Positions 54,284 to 62,314 of a stretch of DNA of 64,000 nucleotides are shown here, one piece after another. The position numbers and the translations under genes were made by a program. Source of the DNA: Rubrivivax albus (GTDB taxonomy: Bacteria > Pseudomonadota > Gammaproteobacteria > Burkholderiales > Burkholderiaceae_C); contig NZ_SACT01000002.1 in the NCBI RefSeq assembly GCF_004016515.1, positions 496,001-560,000 of the forward strand. Reading direction: 5' to 3'. How positions within the stretch are numbered: the stretch's first letter is position 1; every line of letters begins with the position of its first letter. The notes under the pieces were generated by a model. That model saw nothing but the letters and a program-made list of their open reading frames with translations. It did not search any database and was not told the DNA's origin.

Positions 54284-55627
54284 TCAGGCCGCCGGCAGGA
54301 TCACGCGGTCGATCACGTGGATCACGCCGTTGCTGGCCAGCACGTCCGTGGCCACGATGCTGGCCATGCGGTCGCGACCGTCGGTGATCGCAAGGTCCGC
54401 ATCGACGCTGAACGTGCCACCCTGCAGGGTGGTGATGTCGGCGCCGATGGGCACACCCGAGGCGAGCACGCGGCCGTCGACGACGTGGTAGGTCAGCACC
54501 GCGGTCAGCAGCGCCGTGTCGGCCAGCAGCGCGTCCTTGGTGATGCCGAGTTCGGTCAGCAGGGCGGCGAAGGCGTCATCGGTCGGCGCAAAGACCGTCA
54601 GCGGGCCGGGCGCCGACAGGGCGTCGACGAGGCCGGCGGCCACGACCGCCTCGACCAGGATGCTGAACTGCGGCGTCGCAATGGCCGTCTGCACGATGTC
54701 CTTGTCGGCCGGCAGCAGCACCTTGTCGATCACGTGGATGACGCCGTTGCTGGCGAGAACGTCGGTGACGACGATGTTGGACACGCGGTTGCGGCCGTCG
54801 CTGATCGCCAGCCCGCCCGCCATGGCGGTGGGCTTGAAGATGCCGCCTTCCAGCGTCGTCACCGCCTCGCCGGCCGGCACGCCCGAGGCCAGCACTCGTC
54901 CAGGCACGACGTGGTAGGTCAGCACGGCGGTCAGCAGCGCCGTGTCGGCCAGCAACGCATCCTTGGTGATGCCGAGTTCGGCCAGCAAGGCGGCGAAAGC
55001 GTCGTCGGTCGGCGCGAAGACCGTCAGCGGGCCGGGCGCCGACAGGGCGTCGACGAGGCCGGCGGCCACGACCGCCTCGACCAGGATGCTGAACTGCGGT
55101 GTCGCAATGGCCGTCTGCACGATGTCCTTGTCGGCCGGCAGCAGCACGCGGTCGATCTTGTGGATGACGCCGTTGCTGCAGCGGATGTCGGCGGCGATCA
55201 CGTTGGCGGTGCGGTTGCGCCCGTCGACCAGGCCCAGCCCGCCGCCCACGGCCACCGGCTTGACGATGCCGCCCTGCAGCGTCGTCACCGCCTGGCCCAC
55301 CGGCACGCCGGCCGAGCGCACCTCGGCGCCCAGCACGTGCGTGGTCAGCACCGCGGTCAGCAGCGCGGTGTCGCCGAAGACCGCGTCCTTGGTGGTACCC
55401 AGCTCCGTCAGCAGCGCCACGAAGGCGGCGTTGGTGGGTGCGAACAGCGTGAACGGGCCACTGCCGCGCAGCGTGCCCTCCAGGCCGGCGGCGCGCACGG
55501 CCTCCAGCAGCAGCGAGAGATCGGCATCGACCTCCAGCGCCTCGATCAGGTTCGGGTCGCTGTCGCCGCCGCAGGCGGTCAAGAGCACGGCGGCGCTGGT
55601 GGCCAGCAGCAGGTGTCGGCGTTGCAT
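54284..55627 (-). CDS. Three-domain fasciclin (FAS1) lipoprotein
   Basis: A 447-residue protein with a lipobox LLTAC (acylated Cys19) followed by GGDSD, and three FAS1 domains of ~140 residues (about 30-165, 170-305 and 312-447). Each ends in a SNGVIH..D.VLLP text. Domains 2 and 3 are almost identical, also at DNA level (see the repeat entries). It is anchored in a membrane and may bind the matrix. The ATG at 55627 follows an AGGAG site. It leads the operon with the single-domain protein. Confidence 0.92.
   Translation of the reverse strand: MQRRHLLLATSAAVLLTACGGDSDPNLIEALEVDADLSLLLEAVRAAGLEGTLRGSGPFTLFAPTNAAFVALLTELGTTKDAVFGDTALLTAVLTTHVLGAEVRSAGVPVGQAVTTLQGGIVKPVAVGGGLGLVDGRNRTANVIAADIRCSNGVIHKIDRVLLPADKDIVQTAIATPQFSILVEAVVAAGLVDALSAPGPLTVFAPTDDAFAALLAELGITKDALLADTALLTAVLTYHVVPGRVLASGVPAGEAVTTLEGGIFKPTAMAGGLAISDGRNRVSNIVVTDVLASNGVIHVIDKVLLPADKDIVQTAIATPQFSILVEAVVAAGLVDALSAPGPLTVFAPTDDAFAALLTELGITKDALLADTALLTAVLTYHVVDGRVLASGVPIGADITTLQGGTFSVDADLAITDGRDRMASIVATDVLASNGVIHVIDRVILPAA
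54485..54754 (-). repeat. Internal DNA repeat A of the fasciclin lipoprotein gene
   Basis: About 270 bp coding for parts of FAS1 domains 2 and 3. It matches 54911-55180 (offset 426 bp, 142 codons) with only scattered single-base changes, including runs of more than 80 identical bases (for example after 54591). This indicates recent tandem duplication or gene conversion. Confidence 0.85.
54911..55180 (-). repeat. Internal DNA repeat B of the fasciclin lipoprotein gene
   Basis: The partner of the repeat at 54485, in frame with it at an offset of exactly 142 codons. Domain 1, further upstream in the protein, is clearly more diverged, so the copy event concerns the later domains only. Confidence 0.85.
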
Positions 55628-55717
55628 CGGGTGGTTCTCCTGGCGTTCGGGGGTTGCACACCGGCAGCACGACGCCACCGGAACCACACCAGTTTGAACC
55701 GTTTGGTATTCCAGATG

Positions 55718-55729
55718 AACTGTACGGTT
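55718..55729. promoter_or_regulatory. Near-palindromic operator candidate upstream of the fasciclin operon
   Basis: AACTGTACGGTT (AACYGTACRGTT, a 10/12 palindrome centred on GTAC) lies about 90 bp before the fasciclin start in an AT-rich island. Related AACCG words occur to both sides (55697 and near 55744 on the complement). Candidate regulator site; no protein can be named. Confidence 0.3.
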
Positions 55730-55766
55730 TTTTGAGGAACCTGTCGGTTGCACTCAGAAACGACGA

Positions 55767-55784
55767 CGGGGCCCGAAGGCCCCG
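55767..55784 (-). terminator. Terminator after the M20 peptidase gene
   Basis: On the minus strand CGGGGCC-TTCG-GGCCCCG forms a 7-bp stem with a TTCG loop, followed by TCGTCGTTTC. It lies 23 bp after the peptidase stop and upstream of the fasciclin promoter region. Confidence 0.6.
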
Positions 55785-55806
55785 CCATCGTCCGTGCGGC
55801 ACCCGG

Positions 55807-57282
55807 TCAGGGGCAGGCCGCGATCACCTGCGCCACCGCAGCGGTGAGCTTCTTGGCATAGGGCACGTGCAGGAACTCGTTGGGCCCGTGCGCGTTGCTC
55901 TTCGGGCCCAGCACGCCGCAGACCATCATCTGCGCCGCCGGGAAGCCCTGCTGCAGCATGCTCATCAGCGGGATCGTGCCGCCCTGGCCGATGTAGCCGC
56001 AGGGCGCGCCGAAGTGCGCGGTCGACGCGGCGTTGAGCGCGTCCTCCAGCCAGGTGGACAGCTCCGGCGCGTTCCAGCCGGTGGCGCCCAGCGCGCCGGC
56101 GCGGCCGTCGGGGTGGAAGGTGACCTTGGCGTTGTAGGGCGCGTTGTCCTCCAGCAGCGCCTTCAGACGCACGCTGGCCTCGTGGCCGTCCACCAGCGGC
56201 GGCAGGCGCAGGCTGAGCTTGAAGGCGGTGTGCGGGCGCAGCACGTTGCCTGCGTTCTTCAGCTCCGGGAAGCCGTCGACGCCTGTGACGCTGAGCGTGG
56301 GCCGCCAGGTGCGGCGCAGCAGGCCTTCCACCGGGTCCGTGGTGGTCGGCAGCACCGGGCCGCCGTCGGCACCGCAGGCCCAGGGCATGCGCTTCCAGAC
56401 CTCGTCGCCCAGGACGGCGGCGGTGGCCTGGGCCTGCTCGATGCGCGAACCCGGGATCTCGCAGTGGAAGAACCCGGGCAGCAGGTTCCCGGTCTCGGCA
56501 TCCTCCAGCCGGTCGAGCACCTGGCGCATCACGCGGAAGCTGCTGGGCACCAGGCCGCTGGCGTCGCCGCTGTGGATGCCTTCGGTCAGCACCTCCACCT
56601 TCAGCACGCCGCTGACCATGCCGCGCAGGCTGGTGGTGAGCCACAGCTGGTCGTAGTTGCCGGCGCCGCTGTCGAGGCAGACCACCAAGCCCACGTTGCC
56701 CAGGCGCGGGCGCAGCACGTCCAGGTAGGCCGGCAGATCGTAGGAGCCGCTTTCCTCGCAGGTCTCGATCAGGCCCACGCAGCGCGGATGCGGCAGGCCC
56801 TGGGCCTGCAGCGCCTCGATGGCGCTGATGGCGGCGTAGACCGCGTAACCGTCGTCGGCGCCGCCCCGGCCGTAGAGCAGGCCGTCCTCGTACTTGGGCG
56901 TCCAGGGGCCGAGGTCGCGACGCCAGCCGGTGAACTCGGGCTGCTTGTCCAGGTGGCCGTACAGCAGCACGGTGTCCGAGGCATCCGCCTTCGTGGCCGG
57001 CACCTCGAAGAAGATCACCGGCGTGCGGCCTTCCAGGCGGATGACCTCCAGCCGCAGCCCCGGCACACGGCGCGACTCCACCCACAGCGCGGCGTCGCGC
57101 ACCACGCGCTCGATCAAGCCGTGGGCCGACCAGTCGGCATCGAACATCGGGCTCTTGGCCGGCACGGCCACGTAGTCGGTCAGCGCCGGCAGGATGCGTT
57201 CGTCCCAGGCGGCGTCGGCAAAGCGGCCGAGCGCGCTGGCCTCGTCGGGTTGCAGCGGCAGGTTCGGGTCACGGGCGTTCAT
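55807..57282 (-). CDS. M20-family metallopeptidase (dipeptidase/carboxypeptidase)
   Basis: A 491-residue cytoplasmic enzyme. The M20 metal-site order is present: GHLDKQPEF (first His with catalytic Asp), GRGGADDGY, CEESGS (catalytic Glu and metal Glu) and a late His in GQGGTIPL-adjacent text. A dimerisation domain lies between about 215 and 370. It hydrolyses peptides or acyl-amino acids. The ATG at 57282 has a perfect AAGGAGAG eight bases upstream, deciding the start over an in-frame codon at 57306. Confidence 0.9.
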   Translation of the reverse strand: MNARDPNLPLQPDEASALGRFADAAWDERILPALTDYVAVPAKSPMFDADWSAHGLIERVVRDAALWVESRRVPGLRLEVIRLEGRTPVIFFEVPATKADASDTVLLYGHLDKQPEFTGWRRDLGPWTPKYEDGLLYGRGGADDGYAVYAAISAIEALQAQGLPHPRCVGLIETCEESGSYDLPAYLDVLRPRLGNVGLVVCLDSGAGNYDQLWLTTSLRGMVSGVLKVEVLTEGIHSGDASGLVPSSFRVMRQVLDRLEDAETGNLLPGFFHCEIPGSRIEQAQATAAVLGDEVWKRMPWACGADGGPVLPTTTDPVEGLLRRTWRPTLSVTGVDGFPELKNAGNVLRPHTAFKLSLRLPPLVDGHEASVRLKALLEDNAPYNAKVTFHPDGRAGALGATGWNAPELSTWLEDALNAASTAHFGAPCGYIGQGGTIPLMSMLQQGFPAAQMMVCGVLGPKSNAHGPNEFLHVPYAKKLTAAVAQVIAACP

Positions 57283-57327
57283 CGGGCTCTCCTTCGACAG
57301 GCACACACTGTGGCACAGCGTGCACGA

Positions 57328-58221
57328 TCATGCGGGCGCGGCCGGCCGGGTGCCGGGCAGCGTGGGGCCGCTGATGCCAGCCAGCCAGGCGGTCAGGTGC
57401 CCGAGCACCTCGGTGCGCTCGGGTTCGTTGAAGATCTCGTGCGCCAGGCCCTCGAAGCATCGCGCCTGCACCAAGGGCTTCGGCGCCGCAGCGGCGAAGG
57501 CCGCGGAACCCGCGGGCGCCACGCAGCGGTCGGCGCCAGCCCACATCAGCAGCGTGGGCACACGCCAGCGCAGTGCGGCATCGCGCACGGTCTCGCCCTC
57601 GCTGACGATGAAGCGGGCCAGGCGGGCGGTGATGCGGTCGTGCACCTGCGGGTCGGCCACGTAGTCGCGCACCGTCTGCGGGTCACGCGACACCCAGTCG
57701 GGCTTCAGGCCGTTGGGCATGGGCCGGTCGGGCAGCAGGTGTTCGCCCAGCCACAGCTGCGCGCGCTGCGCCGCGCCCAGGCCGGTGTCCAGCGCCGGCG
57801 ACGACAGCACCAGCGCATCGACCGGCCTTGACCACGCGGCCGGTGACGCGGCCAGCGCCTCGGCCACGAAGCGTGCCGCCACCAGACCGCCCATGCTGTG
57901 GCCCAGCAGCACGAAGGGCCCGCCGAACGGCCCTTCGCCGGCGCGCAGGTGGTCGATGACGGCCGCGAGGTCGGCACACAGGCTGTCGTGCTGCGGGATG
58001 CCACCTCGCACGCCGTCGCTGTCGCCGTGGCCCCGGTGGTCGTAGCCGACGCTGGCCCAGCCGGCCCGCGCCAGCGCCTGCGCCACGTGGGCGTAGCGCC
58101 CGCCATGTTCGCCGAGGCCGTGCACGATGAGGACACGGCCGTGGGGCCGGGCCGGTGCCGGCCAGGTGCGCAGGCGCAGCTGCGTCCCGTCGGCCAGCGC
58201 GAGTCGATCCAGGCTTTCCAT
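57328..58221 (-). CDS. Alpha/beta hydrolase, monoacylglycerol lipase/lysophospholipase type
   Basis: A 297-residue serine hydrolase (Hydrolase_4). VHGLGEHGGRYAHVAQALA is the oxyanion region, the nucleophile serine is in GHSMGG, the acid in GADRCVAP and the histidine in GLAHEIFNEPER. No signal peptide is present. It probably hydrolyses monoacylglycerols or lysophospholipids. It lies 45 bp upstream of the peptidase gene on the same strand and is divergent from the crotonase gene (37 bp between starts). Confidence 0.88.
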   Translation of the reverse strand: MESLDRLALADGTQLRLRTWPAPARPHGRVLIVHGLGEHGGRYAHVAQALARAGWASVGYDHRGHGDSDGVRGGIPQHDSLCADLAAVIDHLRAGEGPFGGPFVLLGHSMGGLVAARFVAEALAASPAAWSRPVDALVLSSPALDTGLGAAQRAQLWLGEHLLPDRPMPNGLKPDWVSRDPQTVRDYVADPQVHDRITARLARFIVSEGETVRDAALRWRVPTLLMWAGADRCVAPAGSAAFAAAAPKPLVQARCFEGLAHEIFNEPERTEVLGHLTAWLAGISGPTLPGTRPAAPA

Positions 58222-58258
58222 GGGCGGGATTGGAGCATGCCGCCGCTATGCTGGCGCC

Positions 58259-59092
58259 ATGGACAGCCCCGATTTCCGCATCGACACGCCGGCCCCCGGC
58301 ATCGCCCACCTGCAGCTCTGCCGGCCCGAGCGGCTGAACGCGCTGACGCCGGCCTTCTTCCGCAGCCTGCGCGCCGCGGTGCAGGCGCTGGACGACGCCG
58401 GCGAGACCCGCGTGCTCGTCATCTCGTCCACCGGCCGCCACTTCAGCGCCGGCATGGCGCTGGAGACCTTCGACGGCGGCCTGCCGATGCTCGACACCGG
58501 CTCGGCGCGCAAGCGCCTGGCGTTCCAGGACGGCCTGCGCCGCCTGATGCAGACGGTGGACGTGCTCGAGACGGCGCGCTTCCCGGTGATCTGCGCCGTG
58601 CAGGGCGGCTGCGTCGGCGGCGCGCTCGACCTGGCCACGGCCTGCGACATCCGCGTGGCCAGCAGCGATGCCTTCTTCACCGTGCAGGAGATCCACATCG
58701 GCATGGCGGCCGACATGGGCGTGCTGCAGCGGCTGCCGAAGATCGTGCCGCCGGCCATGGCGCGCCAGATGGCCTACACCGGCGAGCGCGTGGGTGCCGA
58801 CCGTGCACTGGCCATGGGTCTGGTGAACGCCGTGCTGCCCGATGCGGACGCGCTGCTGGCGCACGCGCTGGATCTGGCACGGCAGGTCGCCGAGAAGTCG
58901 CCGCTGGCGATCGCCGGCAGCAAGCGCGCCCTGAACTACGCGGTGGACCACCCCACGCACGAGGCGCTGCAGCAGATGACGCTGCTGCAGAGCGCCATCT
59001 TCGACCTCGACGAGATGCACCGCGCGATCGCGGCGTGGAAGGCGAAGACGGCGGCCGACTTCGACCCGATCGGGACCATTCCGCCGGTCTGA
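58259..59092 (+). CDS. Crotonase-family protein, probably delta(3,5)-delta(2,4)-dienoyl-CoA isomerase
   Basis: A 277-residue crotonase. The oxyanion region is GGCVGGALDLATACDIRVAS, and the acid segment reads DAFFTVQEIHIGMAADMGVLQRLPKI. In mammalian ECH1 the catalytic acids are Asp and Glu in VDLISACDIR, KEVDVGLAADVG; here the LDLATACDIR and QEIHIGMAADMG texts keep the same Asp, Glu and Asp. Ordinary hydratases have Glu at the first place. It would serve breakdown of polyunsaturated acyl-CoA. It stands alone; a thiolase or dehydrogenase is not beside it. Confidence 0.8.
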   Translation: MDSPDFRIDTPAPGIAHLQLCRPERLNALTPAFFRSLRAAVQALDDAGETRVLVISSTGRHFSAGMALETFDGGLPMLDTGSARKRLAFQDGLRRLMQTVDVLETARFPVICAVQGGCVGGALDLATACDIRVASSDAFFTVQEIHIGMAADMGVLQRLPKIVPPAMARQMAYTGERVGADRALAMGLVNAVLPDADALLAHALDLARQVAEKSPLAIAGSKRALNYAVDHPTHEALQQMTLLQSAIFDLDEMHRAIAAWKAKTAADFDPIGTIPPV

Positions 59093-59095
59093 GCG

Positions 59096-59839
59096 TCAGC
59101 ACGCCAGCGCGGCGCGCGCGCTTTCGACCTCGCTCACCAGGCTGAGGTCATGGCTTCGTCGGGCCTCGTGCATGGCCGCCTCGAAGTGCACCTCGGCACG
59201 GTCGGCACGACCGCACGCGCGCTCGAGCAGGCCCCAGACCAGGCAGACCCGGCCGGCATCGCGCACGTTGCCGGTGCGCCTGGCCATGGCCTGCGCATGG
59301 CCCAGCAGTTCTCGCGCCTGATCCACCTCACCCAGCAGCAGCCGCGCCTGCGCCAGCCGGGTCAGCGCGGTGCACTCGAGCGCGCGATCCTCCGTCCGCA
59401 CGGCCGCGGCAAAGCACAGCTCGAGATGCCGGACAGCGGTCGGCACATCCCCGGCCAGGAGTTCGGTCAGCCCCGTCCGGCGTGAGCGTAGGCGATGGCC
59501 CGCACGTTGCCGGCCGATTGAACCAGGCACAGCGCACCCTCGCCGCAGGCACGCGCCTCCGCCCAGGGCGCGCATGGCCGTCACGCACTCGTGAAGACGC
59601 GGCAGTTCAGCCTCGGGCTCGACAGCCATGACCTGGTTGCACACCGTCAGCCGCAGGGCGGCCCAGGCTTTGCCCCGGTCGTCTGCACGCGTCTGCGCGA
59701 CAGCAAGCGCCTGCAAGGCCATGCCGCGCGCCTGCCGCGTGTCGTCGTGACGCAGGCGCCAGGCATTGACGATCAACGGCTCGATGTCGGCATGCGCGGC
59801 GAATCGACCCTGGTCGGTCACCAGACCCTGTCGCGTCAT
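59096..59839 (-). CDS. TPR-like hypothetical protein with a locally frame-shifted middle
   Basis: About 247 residues, rich in alanine/leucine helices typical of tetratricopeptide-like proteins (ALTRLAQARLLLGEVDQA; RTGNVRDAGRVCLVWGLLE). It resembles the sensor half of TPR-GGDEF proteins but has no output domain. Between about 59470 and 59560 the frame encodes a glycine/arginine/cysteine-rich stretch with poor codon bias, while the neighbouring frame there gives a helical sequence (GEGALCLVQSAGNVRAIAYA). This suggests two compensating frameshifts. Starts at 59839 or 59872 are possible. No function can be assigned. Confidence 0.55.
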   Translation of the reverse strand: MTRQGLVTDQGRFAAHADIEPLIVNAWRLRHDDTRQARGMALQALAVAQTRADDRGKAWAALRLTVCNQVMAVEPEAELPRLHECVTAMRALGGGACLRRGCAVPGSIGRQRAGHRLRSRRTGLTELLAGDVPTAVRHLELCFAAAVRTEDRALECTALTRLAQARLLLGEVDQARELLGHAQAMARRTGNVRDAGRVCLVWGLLERACGRADRAEVHFEAAMHEARRSHDLSLVSEVESARAALAC

Positions 59840-60001
59840 GTCGTGTTGTGCTGGGCCATGCGCTTTCGGCATACATCGGGTTCGACCCGATGCCTGGGGC
59901 GCGACGGTCGCAGACATTCCTGGCCCGTGGCTTGCTACCTTCCGGGGACGCACCGGATCGGTGCCACCACGCTGATCACTCATCACAGGAGCCAAGATCT
60001 C

Positions 60002-61042
60002 ATGACCCGTTTTGCCACCCGTGCCGTGATGGCCGCCGCGTTCGTCGCCGTCGGCTTCGGCGCCTCGACACCCGCCTTCGCCGGCAAGGACCTGGACGCC
60101 ATCAAGTCCCGCGGCACGCTGGTGTGCGGCGTCAACACCGGCCTGGCGGGCTTCTCGGCCGCCGACAGCCAGGGCAAGTGGACCGGCCTGGACGTGGACT
60201 ACTGCCGCGCGCTGGCCGCCGCCGTCCTCGGTGACCCCAACAAGGTGCGCCATGCCCCGCTGACGGCGCAGCAGCGCTTCACGGCCCTGCAGTCGGGCGA
60301 GATCGACGTGCTGTCGCGCAACACCACCTGGACGCTGACGCGCGACGCCTCGCTGGGCATGCACTTCGTCGGCGTGACCTTCTACGACGGCCAGGGCTTC
60401 ATGGTGCCCAAGAGCCTGAACGTCAAGAGCGCCAAGCAGCTCAAGGGCGCGCAGGTCTGCGTGCAGTCGGGCACCACCACCGAGCTGAACCTCACCGACT
60501 ACTCGCGCGCCAACAACCTGCAGCTCAAGCCCATCGTGTTCGAGAAGCAGGAGGCCGCCACCGGCGCTTACTTCAGCGGCCGCTGCCAGGTCTTCACCAC
60601 CGACGCCTCGGGTCTGGCCTCGGTACGCAGCAAGGAAGCCAAGAACCCGGCCGACCACGTGATCCTGCCGGAGCTCATCAGCAAGGAGCCGCTGGGCCCG
60701 TCGATCCGTCGCGGTGACGACGAGTTCTTCGCCATCGCCAAGTGGACGCTCAATGCGCTGCTGGAAGCGGAGGAGTACGGCATCACCGCCGCCAACGCCG
60801 ACAAGATGCGCGCCGAGAGCAAGAACCCCGGCGTGATGCGCCTGCTGGGCGCCGGCACCGAGGACACCGGCAAGGTGCTGGGCCTGGACAAGGAATGGGC
60901 GCTGCGTGCCATCAAGGCCGTGGGCAACTACGGCGAGATCTTCGAGCGCAACGTCGGCGAGAACACGCCGATCGGCCTGCCCCGGGGAACCAACAACCTG
61001 TGGACCAACGGCGGCCTGATGTACGCGCCGCCCGTGCGCTGA
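60002..61042 (+). CDS. aapJ: General L-amino acid ABC transporter, periplasmic binding protein
   Basis: A 346-residue exported protein with a signal peptide (to about residue 27, PAFAG). The AapJ pattern follows: LDAIKSRGTLVCGVNTGLAGF, LDVDYCRALAAAVLGD, then FYDGQGFMVPKS and CVQSGTTTELNL. AapJ catches a wide range of amino acids for the AapQMP transporter. A strong AGGAG site lies 8 bases before the ATG. A GCACCG-GAT-CGGTGC palindrome (59950-59964) upstream may be an operator. Confidence 0.95.
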   Translation: MTRFATRAVMAAAFVAVGFGASTPAFAGKDLDAIKSRGTLVCGVNTGLAGFSAADSQGKWTGLDVDYCRALAAAVLGDPNKVRHAPLTAQQRFTALQSGEIDVLSRNTTWTLTRDASLGMHFVGVTFYDGQGFMVPKSLNVKSAKQLKGAQVCVQSGTTTELNLTDYSRANNLQLKPIVFEKQEAATGAYFSGRCQVFTTDASGLASVRSKEAKNPADHVILPELISKEPLGPSIRRGDDEFFAIAKWTLNALLEAEEYGITAANADKMRAESKNPGVMRLLGAGTEDTGKVLGLDKEWALRAIKAVGNYGEIFERNVGENTPIGLPRGTNNLWTNGGLMYAPPVR

Positions 61043-61057
61043 CCTTCGGCTGAGCCC

Positions 61058-61074
61058 GCCAGGGCTTTCCTGGC
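61058..61074 (+). promoter_or_regulatory. Intercistronic hairpin between aapJ and aapQ
   Basis: GCCAGG-GCTTT-CCTGGC forms a 6-bp stem with a five-base loop, 16 bases after the aapJ stop. No T-run follows, so it more likely protects the aapJ mRNA end or causes partial termination, giving more binding protein than permease. Confidence 0.4.
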
Positions 61075-61128
61075 CGGCGTGGCACCCGCGTGCCCGCCGG
61101 CCTGCCTCTGACCTTCCGAAAGCGCCGC

Positions 61129-62310
61129 TTGAGCACCCGAGAGCCACCGCGCAAGAAGACCGTCTGGTCGCTGCGCAGCCGAGCCGTGCGCGGCTGGCTG
61201 TACCAGGCCCTGGCGCTGGCCGCCGTGGCCGCCGTCGTCGCCTTCCTGGCCCACAACACGCAGGTCAACATGCGTGAACGGGGCATCCAGAGCGGCTTCG
61301 ACTTCCTGAGCCAGTCCGCCGGCTTCGACATCGGCGAGACCATGGTCGCCTACGACCCCAGCGAGACCTACGGCAAGGCGCTGTGGGTTGGCGTGCTCAA
61401 CACGCTGCGCGTGGCGGTGATCGGCATCGTGCTGACCACGCTTGTCGGCGTGCTGATGGGCATCGGCCGCTTCAGCCACAACGCGCTGGTGCGCGGCGTG
61501 TGCTACGCCTACGTCGAGACCTTCCGCAACGTGCCCATCCTGCTGCAGTTGCTGATGTGGTACCTGTTCTTCGTCGAGGTGCTGCCGCCGCCGCAGGAGG
61601 CCTGGAACGCGGGCAACCTGTTCTACCTGAGCAAGGGCGGTTTTGCGTTCCCGTCGCCGGTGTGGGCGCCGGGGCATGCGTGGATGGCGCTCGGCGCGCT
61701 GGTCGGCCTCGTCGCCGGCGTCGGCTACCGGCGCTGGGCGCAGCGCGAATTCGAACGCACCGGGCAGGACCGCAACCGCTGGGCGCTGCCGCTGGCCGCG
61801 GTGGTGCTGGGTGCCGGCCTCGGCTGGGCCGCCGGCGGCGCGCCGCGCGAGTGGTCCGTCCCCGAACAGCTGGCCTTCATGGTCGACGGCGGCATCAGCG
61901 CCACGCCGGAGTTCCTGGCCGTGCTGATCGGCCTGACGCTCTACACCGGTGCCTTCGTCGCCGAGGTGGTGCGCGGCGGCATCCAGTCGGTTAGCCACGG
62001 GCAGACCGAAGCCGCCAGCGCACTCGGCCTGAGCCCACGCCAGCGCATGCGACTGGTGGTGCTGCCGCAGGCCATGCGCGTGATCATCCCGCCGCTGACC
62101 AACCAGTACCTGAACCTGACCAAGAACTCGTCGCTGGCGGTGGCCATCGGCTACCCCGACGTGGTCTCCATCGCCAACACCACGCTCAACCAGAGCGGCC
62201 GCGCGGTGGAGTGCATCGCCATCATCATGCTCGTGTACCTGACCACGTCGCTGAGCACCTCGGCGCTGATGAACTGGTACAACAAGCGCGTGGCCATCCA
62301 GGAAAGGTAA
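61129..62310 (+). CDS. aapQ: General L-amino acid ABC transporter, permease AapQ
   Basis: About 393 residues. Hydrophobic helices at about 22-42, 85-115 and in the C-terminal half carry the EAA-loop (GGIQSVSHGQTEAASALGLS). VETFRNVPILLQLLMWYLFF and TNQYLNLTKNSSLAVAIGYPD are characteristic AapQ motifs. The frame is open from a GTG at 61090, but the TTG at 61129 gives the usual AapQ-like start (STREPPRKKTVWSLRSRAVRG). No strong ribosome-binding site supports either. It couples to AapM and AapP. Confidence 0.92.
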   Translation: MSTREPPRKKTVWSLRSRAVRGWLYQALALAAVAAVVAFLAHNTQVNMRERGIQSGFDFLSQSAGFDIGETMVAYDPSETYGKALWVGVLNTLRVAVIGIVLTTLVGVLMGIGRFSHNALVRGVCYAYVETFRNVPILLQLLMWYLFFVEVLPPPQEAWNAGNLFYLSKGGFAFPSPVWAPGHAWMALGALVGLVAGVGYRRWAQREFERTGQDRNRWALPLAAVVLGAGLGWAAGGAPREWSVPEQLAFMVDGGISATPEFLAVLIGLTLYTGAFVAEVVRGGIQSVSHGQTEAASALGLSPRQRMRLVVLPQAMRVIIPPLTNQYLNLTKNSSLAVAIGYPDVVSIANTTLNQSGRAVECIAIIMLVYLTTSLSTSALMNWYNKRVAIQER

Positions 62311-62314
62311 GCCG

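Noticed and set aside
54284-55627. Near-identical 270-bp repeats as an insertion element
   Set aside because: They are in-frame coding parts of FAS1 domains at a whole-codon offset with no terminal inverted repeats or transposase.
59096-61147. Long minus-strand frame that would extend the TPR-like gene over aapJ
   Set aside because: The part beyond about 59875 is antisense to aapJ, which has a signal peptide, ribosome-binding site and full homology. Only the first ~247 codons are kept.
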